From Deltaproteobacteria bacterium (lineage in GTDB: Bacteria; Desulfobacterota; DSM-4660; Desulfatiglandales; Desulfatiglandaceae): DNA of 5,818 bases. Below the pieces are notes generated by a model. It was not told where the DNA came from and searched no databases. It was given only the letters and a program-made list of their open reading frames with translations. Shown here piece by piece: positions 1-5,818 of the stretch. Position 1 is the first letter of the stretch. Every line of letters begins with the position of its first letter. The stretch spans positions 1-5,818 of the forward strand of contig JAFCZI010000160.1 in NCBI GenBank assembly GCA_019314425.1, written 5' to 3'. Position numbers and translations under genes: made by a program.

Positions 1-1
1 T

Positions 2-1894
2 CAGAAAGATCCCCGGTTTTCAAATTTGAAGCAGCGTTTCCTGGGATTGATCGAATACGGGTTCATTCAAAAGCGCCAGCTGCGGTATCTGTGGGCGGGC
101 GTGATCCATATCATGATATTCTGGGGGTTTGTAGTGCTGGGGTTAAGGTCCCTGGACCTGGTGACCGAAGGCCTCGGATTTCCCATCTTCCGCCCGTTCA
201 TGCACAGCCCCTTGGGTATATTTTACAACTCCTTAAAAGATGTCTTTGAACTAGTCGTACTCGTGGTCTGTATATGGGCCATTCTCAGGCGGGCTATTGT
301 GAGACCTGAGCGGTACGAGGGGAGTCATACGGTTGAAGCATATCTGGTGCTGGGTCTGATCAGTTTCCTCATGATGACCGACATGCTCTTTGAAGGGAGC
401 GGGATGCTGCTCACCGGCGAGGCGCAAGCCTGGCTTCCGGCGGCATGGATCGGGACGCTTTTTCTGCCGGAGAACAACCCCGGGGCGCTCTCGGTGATTC
501 TTCGTGCTACATACTGGTTTCATATCCTGGCCTTTTTCGTATTTTTGAACCTGCTTCCCCTGTTCAAGCATTTTCACATTATTACGGCGCTTCCCAATGT
601 GTTTTTCAGAAAATTGAATAAAGGCGAAATCAAACCCGCCCGATACGGGGTGGACGATATCTTTGAGCTGGAAACCCTTGGGGTTGAAAAAATCGAAGAT
701 TTTACCTGGAAGCATATCCTCGATCTGTACACCTGCACCGAATGCGGCCGATGTACGGACAACTGCCCGGCCAACGCCATCGGCAGGCCCCTTTCCCCCA
801 AACAGCTCACCATCAAACTCAGGGACCATGCCTACGAAAAATACCCAATTCTGCCCTTCCCGGCCAACAACAAACAGGTGGAAAAGCCTGTCCCGATGGT
901 TGGCGGGGTCATCGGTCTGGACGAATTGTGGTCCTGTACCACCTGCGGCGCCTGCGAGGAAGAGTGCCCGGTATTTATCGAATATATCAATAAAATCATT
1001 GATATGCGGCGGCATGTGCTGGAAACATCCCAGAACCCCAAAACCTTTAACCAGATTCTCATGTTTGTTGAAAAGACGGGAAACCCCTTTGGCAAACCGG
1101 CTGCGAAACGGGCCGAATGGGTGAAAGAACAGGAAGCGGGCGACGTGAAGATCCTCAAAGAAGGGGACCGGGTAGACGTGTTGTACTATGTGGACGGATA
1201 CGCGTCTTTCGACCCCCAATCCCAGAAGATCGCGGCGGCCATCGTAAAGGGATTAACGCTTGCGGGCATGGACTTCGGTATTTTAGGGAAACGGGAAAAA
1301 GATACGGGTCACCAGGTGCGGCGCATGGGGGAGGAGGGGTTGTTTCAGGTCCTGGTTGAGGAAAACACGGAAACCCTCTCCAGCATCGATTTTAAGTGGA
1401 TTGTTACCACGGACCCCCACGCTTACAACGCCCTTAAAAAGGATTATCCAGAACGTTATAAGGTGTTTCATTATACGCAATTTTTCCTCTCCCTGGTGGA
1501 AACGGGCCATTTGCGGCCCCAAAAGTCGGCGGACCGAAGCGATCTTTATACCTACCATGATCCTTGCTATCTGGGGAGGCACAACGGCATCTACGACGAA
1601 CCCCGCCGGCTGCTCCAATCCATCCCGGGACTTCGGCTGGTGGAAATGGCGAAAAACCGGGATCGCAGCTTCTGTTGCGGCGGGGGCGATGTCATGCTGT
1701 GGCACGAAATCGAACAGGAAGAGATGCGCATGGCGGAAAAAAGGGTCCGGATGGCCCTTGACACGGGCGCCAATGTGATGGTTACGGCGTGCCCCTTCTG
1801 CTTCATCCATTTTGAAGACGCCATCAAAACCGGCGGGTTTGAGGAGAGAATCAGGGTGGTGGATTTGATGGAACTTTTTATGTCGACGCTTTAA
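2..1894 (+). CDS. Membrane haem b / Fe-S oxidoreductase, probable ETF:menaquinone oxidoreductase (EMO-like), 5' partial
   Basis: Likely carries electrons from reduced EtfAB to menaquinone at the cytoplasmic membrane. Residues are numbered from the TTG at 26. Membrane segments lie near 21-40, 72-91, 104-122 and 160-180; H28, H166 and H182/H184 are candidate haem b ligands in this NarI-like part. Two ferredoxin-type motifs follow: C237, C240, C243, C247 and C304, C307, C310, C314. Two CCG (heterodisulfide-reductase-type) domains come next. The second is intact (C514, C550-C551-G, C589, C592); the first (about 385-500) has no cysteine at all. The frame is open to the left edge and no ribosome site precedes the TTG, so the real start and probably one more N-terminal helix lie outside the window. 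The gene ends 38 nt before etfB, which supports the ETF link. The family call is firm; the exact electron acceptor is inferred. Glycolate- or lactate-oxidase-like relatives are less likely given the haem domain and neighbours. Confidence 0.88.
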   Translation, partial: QKDPRFSNLKQRFLGLIEYGFIQKRQLRYLWAGVIHIMIFWGFVVLGLRSLDLVTEGLGFPIFRPFMHSPLGIFYNSLKDVFELVVLVVCIWAILRRAIVRPERYEGSHTVEAYLVLGLISFLMMTDMLFEGSGMLLTGEAQAWLPAAWIGTLFLPENNPGALSVILRATYWFHILAFFVFLNLLPLFKHFHIITALPNVFFRKLNKGEIKPARYGVDDIFELETLGVEKIEDFTWKHILDLYTCTECGRCTDNCPANAIGRPLSPKQLTIKLRDHAYEKYPILPFPANNKQVEKPVPMVGGVIGLDELWSCTTCGACEEECPVFIEYINKIIDMRRHVLETSQNPKTFNQILMFVEKTGNPFGKPAAKRAEWVKEQEAGDVKILKEGDRVDVLYYVDGYASFDPQSQKIAAAIVKGLTLAGMDFGILGKREKDTGHQVRRMGEEGLFQVLVEENTETLSSIDFKWIVTTDPHAYNALKKDYPERYKVFHYTQFFLSLVETGHLRPQKSADRSDLYTYHDPCYLGRHNGIYDEPRRLLQSIPGLRLVEMAKNRDRSFCCGGGDVMLWHEIEQEEMRMAEKRVRMALDTGANVMVTACPFCFIHFEDAIKTGGFEERIRVVDLMELFMSTL

Positions 1895-1932
1895 CGGTTA
1901 TTCCGGCTTGTCCGGGACAGGGAGGTAAACAC

Positions 1933-2712
1933 ATGAACATCATAGTCTGCGTCAAAAGGGTTCCCCTCACTCAGGAGGTGGATCTTGAAATTGACGATAC
2001 AGGAAAAAAGATTAAAGAAGACGCACTGGCTTATGTCATCAACGACTGGGACAACTATGCCATCGAAGCAGCTGTGCAAATTCAAGAAGCCTTAGGCGGA
2101 GAAGTGACCGCCGTGACCATCGGATGTGAGGATGACGAAGAGGTCCTCAGACGCGCCCTGGCCATGGGAGCGGACCGGGCCATTCGAATCGATTCCGGGG
2201 ATCTCGCGCCGGACGGTTATCTCAACGCCAAGATCCTGGCAAAAGCCATCTCCGAACTGGATTATGACCTGGTCCTTACCGGGGTTCAGTCTGAAGATCA
2301 GAATACGGGGATGGTGGGGATCATGCTGGCGGAGCAATTGGGGTTGGCCCATGCGGCCGTAACCAACGGCTTTGAACCGGCAGAGGGCACCAGCAAAATC
2401 CGTGTGGAGCTGGAAGGGGGCATTGATGAAGTCTCCCGCATTCAGCTTCCGGCCCTGTTGACCATTCAGACCGGCATCAACGAGCCAAGGTATGTATCCA
2501 TCATGGGAATCCGAAAAGCAAAGAAGAAAGAGCTGAAGGTGATGTCCCTGGAAGAATTGGGGCTTACGCCCGATGATTTGACGCCTCAGACACGCATTGA
2601 AGAAGTGTTTCTGCCCCCCGAAACCGACGGGGCCGAAATGATCGAAGGAAATCCCGCAGAAATGGCTGAAGCCATCATACGCATCATGGGAGAAAAGGGG
2701 GTGGCGGTTTAA
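1933..2712 (+). CDS. etfB: Electron transfer flavoprotein, beta subunit
   Basis: Small subunit of the cytoplasmic EtfAB heterodimer, which takes electrons from acyl-CoA dehydrogenases. At 259 residues it has the usual length. It opens with the typical MNIIVCVKRVP strand, and carries the nucleotide-site stretch VLTGVQSEDQNTG (114-126) and the family signature region around 159-180, followed by INEPR (182-186) and a Lys-rich stretch (195-199). The 119-126 stretch lacks the DGDTxQxGP form that I associate with electron-bifurcating EtfB, which fits a simple ETF feeding a quinone reductase; this is suggestive only. The ATG at 1933 is preceded by a strong ribosome site, AGGGAGGT at 1919-1926, 6 nt away. 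The stop codon abuts the etfA start, so the two are probably translationally coupled. Confidence 0.95.
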   Translation: MNIIVCVKRVPLTQEVDLEIDDTGKKIKEDALAYVINDWDNYAIEAAVQIQEALGGEVTAVTIGCEDDEEVLRRALAMGADRAIRIDSGDLAPDGYLNAKILAKAISELDYDLVLTGVQSEDQNTGMVGIMLAEQLGLAHAAVTNGFEPAEGTSKIRVELEGGIDEVSRIQLPALLTIQTGINEPRYVSIMGIRKAKKKELKVMSLEELGLTPDDLTPQTRIEEVFLPPETDGAEMIEGNPAEMAEAIIRIMGEKGVAV

Positions 2713-3693
2713 ATGGGCGACATATTTGTGATAGCAGAACATCGAAACGGAGAAATCCGGGATATTACATTTGAAATGCTGCAAAAAGCGGGTGCGCTTG
2801 CTAAGGATTTGTCCTGCAACGTGACGGCAGTTTTGCTGGCGGGCCCCAGCGAAGTTGTCGAAGTATTTGCGGACAAGCTGTCAAAATGGGCGGACCGGGT
2901 CCTGGTCTTTGAAGATGAACGGTTGAAAACTTACGATTCGGATCTTTACACCGGAATTCTGGCGGCCCTGGTCCAGGAGCAGCAGCCTTTTCTCACTCTC
3001 GTAGGACACACGTCCTGGGGGCTGGACTATGCCCCCACCCTCGCGGTAAGGACCGGCCATCCACTATCCACGGATGCCACCGACATCCTTCTGGAGGACG
3101 GTCGTCCCCAGGTCATTCGCCAGATGTACGGCGGGAAACTGTTTTCCAGGGTTTCTTTTGACCCGTCCGAGGGCTACATGGTTACCGTGAGACCGGGGGC
3201 CTTTCAGGTGGAAACGGCGGGCGATAAAACGGGGACGGTGGTTTCGCAGAATCTTCCGGAAGCCCTTCAAAGCCCCCGCCGGGAGTTCCTGGAATTTGAA
3301 GAGACGGCCGCAGGCGATGTGGATATCACCCAGGCGGACCTTCTGGTATCGGTGGGACGCGGCGTGGGTGAGGCGGATAACATTGCAACGGTGCAGGAGC
3401 TGGCGGATCTGTTGGGCGGAACCCTTTCCTGCTCCAGGCCTGTGGTGGATAAGAACTGGCTTCCCAAGTACCACCAGGTGGGCACTTCCGGCAAGAGCGT
3501 CAAACCCAAAGTCTATCTGGCGCTGGGCATCAGCGGCGCTTTTCAGCATGTGGCGGGCATCACGGGGGCGGACTGTGTGATCGCCGTCAACAAAGATAAA
3601 AAAGCGCCAATTTTTAGAGTGGCGGATTATGGCATCGCGGATGATTTGTTTACGGTAGTGGAGGCATTGAAGGCGAAAGCGAAAAGCGGCTGA
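2713..3693 (+). CDS. etfA: Electron transfer flavoprotein, alpha subunit (FAD-binding)
   Basis: Large subunit of EtfAB, holding the electron-carrying FAD. At 326 residues it is full length, and it has no extra N-terminal ferredoxin domain. The N-terminal alpha/beta domain carries the usual VTVRPGAF stretch (about 156-163). The C-terminal FAD domain shows the GRG turn (215-217), SRPVVD (241-246), the QVGTSG loop (255-260), GISGAFQH (272-279, with the His that normally contacts the flavin ring) and N293-x-D followed by APIF and ADYGI. F277 stands where Ile or Val is usual, a mild deviation. The ATG directly follows the etfB stop with no spacer; a purine-rich AAGGGGG tract at the end of etfB (about 2695-2701) can serve as its ribosome site. 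Equal amounts of the two subunits are therefore expected. Confidence 0.96.
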   Translation: MGDIFVIAEHRNGEIRDITFEMLQKAGALAKDLSCNVTAVLLAGPSEVVEVFADKLSKWADRVLVFEDERLKTYDSDLYTGILAALVQEQQPFLTLVGHTSWGLDYAPTLAVRTGHPLSTDATDILLEDGRPQVIRQMYGGKLFSRVSFDPSEGYMVTVRPGAFQVETAGDKTGTVVSQNLPEALQSPRREFLEFEETAAGDVDITQADLLVSVGRGVGEADNIATVQELADLLGGTLSCSRPVVDKNWLPKYHQVGTSGKSVKPKVYLALGISGAFQHVAGITGADCVIAVNKDKKAPIFRVADYGIADDLFTVVEALKAKAKSG

Positions 3694-3759
3694 TCGGTAA
3701 TGGCTGATGTGTATCGGGGGACGACATTAGTCCCCCTGGAAGCTTGTACCGTTACCGAT
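3693..3759 (+). repeat. Nested inverted repeat between etfA and the acyl-CoA dehydrogenase gene
   Basis: Outer arms 3693-3703 and 3749-3759 pair over 11 bp with one G-U. Inner arms 3716-3722 (GGGGGAC) and 3730-3736 (GTCCCCC) pair perfectly over 7 bp around a 7-nt loop. The two stems are separated by 12 unpaired bases on each side. The element begins in the last base of the etfA stop codon and ends 13 nt before the next start. No T-run follows, so a classical intrinsic terminator is unlikely. An mRNA processing or stabilising structure that sets etfBA against dehydrogenase levels, or a small dispersed palindrome, are the alternatives. The pairing is seen directly; the role is inferred. Confidence 0.6.
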
Positions 3760-3763
3760 TATT

Positions 3764-3778
3764 GGGAGAATTATGATG
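3764..3778 (+). promoter_or_regulatory. Ribosome site and tandem ATG choice for the acyl-CoA dehydrogenase
   Basis: GGGAG at 3764-3768 is the only ribosome-site match here. Two in-frame ATGs follow, at 3773 and 3776. The second has the better spacing (7 nt against 4 nt), so the protein may begin MDFGL rather than MMDFGL. The difference is one residue. Confidence 0.6.
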
Positions 3779-4918
3779 GATTTTGGTTTAAACAAGGAAC
3801 AACAGGATATTGTGGCCGCAGCAAAAGAGTTTGCCCTGGGGGAATTCCCGGACCGGGCTCAGGAATTTGATCGAAACGAAACGTTTGATCAGGATATCTG
3901 GCGAAAAGCGTGTGAATTGGGTTTTGTGGGCATCTTCATTCCGGAGGAATATGAGGGGGCCGGTTACGGTTTTCTGGAGCACTGTTTGATCACCGAGGAA
4001 TTCTGGGCCGTTGATCCGGGCATCGGACAGGCTATTTTGTCATGCACCTTCGGATCTGAATTGCTGATGCTCTTTGGAACAGAAGGCCAGAAACAGACGA
4101 TATTGCCCAAGCTGGTCGCTGGCGAGGCCATAATAGCCACAGCGATTACCGAACCCGATGCGGGCAGTGATCCCACCGGCGCGGCAACCACGGCGGTTAA
4201 AGACGGCGACAGCTGGGTGATTAACGGCAGCAAGATTTTTGCCACAAACGGCAATCTCGCCGATTATATGATGATCTTCTGTTTGACGGACGCGGACAAC
4301 CCTTCAAGGCACCACCGGCACAGCTTTATCCTGGTGCCCACCGAAGCGAAGGGTTACGAATCCAACAAGTTGTACGGCAAAATGGGCATTCGGGCGTCCG
4401 ATACGGCGGAATTAAGCCTGAGCGACCTTCGGGTCCCCCTGGAAAACCTGGTGGGGAAGGAAGGGGAAGGATTTCATGAGCTCATGGCCTTTTTTAACCG
4501 AACCCGGCTCCATGTCTGTGCTCAGGGCGTGGGTCTGGCCAAGGCGGCCCTGGAAGAGTCCATTCGCCACACCCGGGGGAGGCATCAGTTCGGCGCACCG
4601 CTGGCTTCATTTCAGAATACCCAGTTCAAACTGGCTGAAATGGCCACCGGGATCAGGGCTTCCAGGAACCTCTATTATGAAGCCGCCAGTGAGCTGGACC
4701 GGGGAAATATTGACCATGCCCTTATCTCCATGGCCAAGTGGTATGCAGGCGAAAACGCCGTCCGCTGCGCGGATGCGGCCGTTCAGATGCATGGCGGCTA
4801 CGGATATATTGACGAGTACAAAGTGCAGAGGCTTTATCGGGACGCCAAAATACTGGAGATTTACGAAGGCAGCAAAGAAATGGAAAAAATCATCATCGCC
4901 GGAACCCTGGTTCGGTAG
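3773..4918 (+). CDS. Acyl-CoA dehydrogenase
   Basis: FAD enzyme that makes the 2,3 double bond in an acyl-CoA and passes electrons to EtfAB. At 381 residues it is the normal length for the short/medium-chain type. Visible in order are the N-terminal helical domain (to about 120), the first family signature ITEPDAGSD (125-133), the beta-domain stretch NGSKIFATNG (151-160), MGIRASDTAE (204-213), the flavin-contacting RHQFG (270-274) and the second signature from Q338-M-H-G-G to R356-D357. E365 in YEG (364-366) is the likely catalytic base. The segment after it reads SKEMEK, where many relatives have a T-x-x-I-Q-R pattern. Substrate cannot be told from sequence: straight-chain, branched, glutaryl-like or alicyclic acyl-CoA are all possible. 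Placement after etfBA and the membrane oxidoreductase suggests it uses that ETF. Start choice between 3773 and 3776 is open. Confidence 0.95.
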   Translation: MMDFGLNKEQQDIVAAAKEFALGEFPDRAQEFDRNETFDQDIWRKACELGFVGIFIPEEYEGAGYGFLEHCLITEEFWAVDPGIGQAILSCTFGSELLMLFGTEGQKQTILPKLVAGEAIIATAITEPDAGSDPTGAATTAVKDGDSWVINGSKIFATNGNLADYMMIFCLTDADNPSRHHRHSFILVPTEAKGYESNKLYGKMGIRASDTAELSLSDLRVPLENLVGKEGEGFHELMAFFNRTRLHVCAQGVGLAKAALEESIRHTRGRHQFGAPLASFQNTQFKLAEMATGIRASRNLYYEAASELDRGNIDHALISMAKWYAGENAVRCADAAVQMHGGYGYIDEYKVQRLYRDAKILEIYEGSKEMEKIIIAGTLVR

Positions 4919-4928
4919 AGCGGAGCAT

Positions 4929-5477
4929 TTATTTTCTGCTGAAGCCCCTACCCCGGGAACGCACGGCAAAAACCCGTTCGCTGGCGGAATTGCCTCGAAA
5001 GATCCACCCCCTGAAGCCGTGGCCGAAAGCGAAGCTCCTTGCCTCGCTGGAACCCACGGTTTCCCCTGACCAAACCCACCACCCGCTGGTTTTCAGGAAG
5101 GGTGTCATGTTTCGAGGACCGGCGCCTTTTTTGTAAAGGCTCCCCAGTTCATCCAGCGTGGGCATCCGCCAACCACCGCCGGAAAGGTTGAGGCGTTTTA
5201 CCCAGGAATCGGCTTCGTCCCAGGTCATGTTTTTGTCGGGACCGACAAACCATTCAAGACCCGTACGGGTGTCTTTCACAATCCCATTGGCGTAGATGAT
5301 ATAAGCCCCTTTCCGCTTCAAAACACGGGTGGTGGGAATGGATGATGGTCGTATTCGAGAATCAGCGACGACCACACCCTCTGACGAATTTTGGTCCGCC
5401 GCCCGTATGGAGATGACGTGATGCGTCGTCAGCAAAAAGATAACCGTAATACAAAAAATGATTTTCATTGTATTCAT
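4929..5477 (-). CDS. Secreted DUF1566 (Lcl_C-type) domain protein
   Basis: 182-residue protein of unknown function. An N-terminal signal peptide is visible: a Lys near the start, a hydrophobic run at about 6-24 and a likely cut near the Ala pair at 26-27. There is no lipobox, so it is probably periplasmic or secreted rather than a lipoprotein. The DUF1566 domain spans about 64-175, with the hallmarks TRTGLEW (70-76), the W-D-E-A helix (86-89), WRMPTLDEL (103-111), WVWSGE (134-139) and a closing RVFAVR (168-173). No cysteine remains after cleavage. Proteins of this domain are often multi-copy in Desulfobacterota; a C-type-lectin-like fold has been suggested for the wider group, but no activity can be assigned. 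ATG at 5477 or, in frame, at 5468 could start it; AAGGGA (5491-5496 on the + strand) lies 13 nt before the first, a weak site. It converges on the dehydrogenase gene, with 10 nt between stops. Confidence 0.85.
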   Translation of the reverse strand: MNTMKIIFCITVIFLLTTHHVISIRAADQNSSEGVVVADSRIRPSSIPTTRVLKRKGAYIIYANGIVKDTRTGLEWFVGPDKNMTWDEADSWVKRLNLSGGGWRMPTLDELGSLYKKGAGPRNMTPFLKTSGWWVWSGETVGSSEARSFAFGHGFRGWIFRGNSASERVFAVRSRGRGFSRK

Positions 5478-5512
5478 AGTATTTTTTCAGTCCCTTATGG
5501 TAGGCATAATGT

Positions 5513-5543
5513 AGTATATTGAAATCCTGAAAAATCACTGCAA
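5513..5543 (-). promoter_or_regulatory. Possible promoter of the DUF1566 gene
   Basis: On the minus strand a TATACT box (5513-5518) lies about 35 nt before the gene start and matches the sigma70 -10 box at five of six bases. A weak TTGCAG (5538-5543) stands 19 nt further upstream. The -10 is reasonable; the -35 and the spacing are poor. Confidence 0.3.
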
Positions 5544-5611
5544 CGCAGCAGATGGGATTTTTTACGACACTGTCAATGATAGTATGTGAGAGGTGATCAG
5601 TTCAAGTGTTT

Positions 5612-5650
5612 TTTCAGCAGACAGAAAATCCCCCCCCATTCCCGCTGAAA
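5612..5650. repeat. Hairpin with a C8 tract in the loop
   Basis: TTTCAGC (5612-5618) and GCTGAAA (5644-5650) form a perfect 7-bp stem, extendable by two G-U pairs on the + strand. The 25-nt loop contains eight consecutive C (5630-5637). The function is unknown, and the stem is short enough to be chance. Confidence 0.35.
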
Positions 5651-5692
5651 GGCGCGTCAGCGATGCCCCGGTTAAATAATGTTCCGGATATC

Positions 5693-5721
5693 TTGAGATT
5701 AGGAAACTGGAAGAAAATAAT
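5693..5721 (+). promoter_or_regulatory. Sigma70-like promoter candidate pointing to the right edge
   Basis: TTGAGA (5693-5698) and AATAAT (5716-5721) each match the consensus at five of six bases, with the ideal 17-nt spacer. A transcript would start near 5728, inside or just after the palindrome ATATACGTATAT (5720-5731) and about 16 nt before the long hairpin at 5744. The match is by eye; AT-rich DNA gives such hits by chance. Confidence 0.4.
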
Positions 5722-5743
5722 ATACGTATATCGTGCAGAACTT

Positions 5744-5818
5744 TTGTTCGTTTTCAAGGCGTGATGGCAGGTGCATAGTGAGCTATGTGCCTGTTATCAC
5801 AACGTAGAAAACGGGCAA
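5744..5818 (+). repeat. Long imperfect hairpin at the window edge; candidate structured RNA or palindromic repeat
   Basis: Inner stem: 5761-5778 pairs with 5783-5800 over 18 positions around a TGAG loop (5779-5782), with four G-U pairs and no mismatch. Outer stem: 5744-5755 pairs with 5807-5818 over 12 positions, with two G-U pairs. A 5 x 6 nt internal loop (5756-5760 and 5801-5806) separates them. All six imperfect pairs are G-U on the + strand and would be A-C mismatches on the - strand, which favours a + strand RNA. The outer stem reaches the last base of the window and may go on. No T-run is seen, so terminator function cannot be judged. The copy number elsewhere is unknown. Confidence 0.6.

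Larger units (their letters stand above)
5478..5743. other. AT-rich spacer with no detectable gene
   Basis: No convincing coding frame, tRNA or rRNA is visible here. It is richer in A and T than the coding part. It holds the possible DUF1566 promoter, a weak AT-rich hairpin (AAAAATC 5530-5536 with GATTTTT 5556-5562), a C8-loop hairpin (5612-5650), a right-pointing promoter candidate (5693-5721) and a perfect 12-bp palindrome ATATACGTATAT (5720-5731). Confidence 0.6.

Noticed and set aside
26..28. TTG as the true start of the membrane oxidoreductase
   Set aside because: There is no ribosome site before it, the frame is open to base 2, and the family normally has a further N-terminal membrane helix, so the gene is cut by the window edge.
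251..1219. Long minus-strand open frame of 322 codons
   Set aside because: It lies wholly inside the oxidoreductase gene. Its translation has no recognisable domain and a composition typical of the reverse strand of a GC-leaning gene.
1283..1810. Minus-strand open frame of 175 codons
   Set aside because: It is the reverse-strand shadow of the CCG-domain region, with no domain and no ribosome site considered convincing.
2092..2784. Minus-strand open frame of 230 codons over etfB and the start of etfA
   Set aside because: It is opposite two well-supported ETF genes and shows no family features.
4476..5069. Plus-strand open frame of 197 codons running past the dehydrogenase stop
   Set aside because: It is the +1 shadow of the dehydrogenase and then the opposite strand of the DUF1566 gene. 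It has no motif of its own.
5530..5562. AT-rich hairpin ending in six T as an intrinsic terminator
   Set aside because: The stem is almost all A-T with a 19-nt loop, no gene on the + strand ends near it, and on the - strand it would sit within the DUF1566 promoter region. The support is too weak.
1..5818. CRISPR array, insertion sequence, tRNA or rRNA
   Set aside because: There are no regularly spaced direct repeats, no transposase and no cloverleaf or rRNA-like stretch.

Overview
The window holds an electron-transfer cluster for acyl-CoA oxidation, followed by a convergent gene for a small secreted protein and a gene-free tail. Gene order and protein style suggest an anaerobic, fatty- or aromatic-acid-degrading bacterium of the Desulfobacterota (sulfate reducer or syntroph). 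The signs are a heterodisulfide-reductase-like membrane Fe-S oxidoreductase next to etfBA and an acyl-CoA dehydrogenase, with a DUF1566 protein beside them. The lineage is inferred from gene families, not from a marker gene.

Left to centre (2-4918, + strand): four genes in one direction. The first, open at the left edge, encodes a membrane protein with a NarI-like haem b part, two [4Fe-4S] motifs and two CCG domains. It resembles the ETF:menaquinone oxidoreductases (EMO). After 38 nt comes etfB; etfA starts on the base after the etfB stop. A 79-nt gap, almost filled by a nested inverted repeat, leads to an acyl-CoA dehydrogenase. The proposed electron path is acyl-CoA to dehydrogenase FAD, to EtfAB, to the membrane Fe-S/haem protein, to menaquinone. 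Every gene needed for this path is in the window except the N-terminus of the membrane protein.

Right (4929-5477, - strand): a DUF1566 (Lcl_C-type) protein with a signal peptide. It converges on the dehydrogenase with only 10 nt between the stop codons. Its role is unknown and it has no evident link to the ETF cluster.

Tail (5478-5818): no gene. It holds a plausible promoter for the DUF1566 gene, a hairpin with an eight-C loop tract, a good sigma70-like promoter pointing right, and just after that a long imperfect hairpin reaching the window edge. All six non-Watson-Crick pairs in that hairpin are G-U when read as + strand RNA, so it may be a structured RNA or leader, or a palindromic repeat.

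The two main points for a second look are the complete loss of cysteines from the first CCG domain of the oxidoreductase and the promoter-plus-hairpin at the right edge. I do not see a clearly new multi-gene system.
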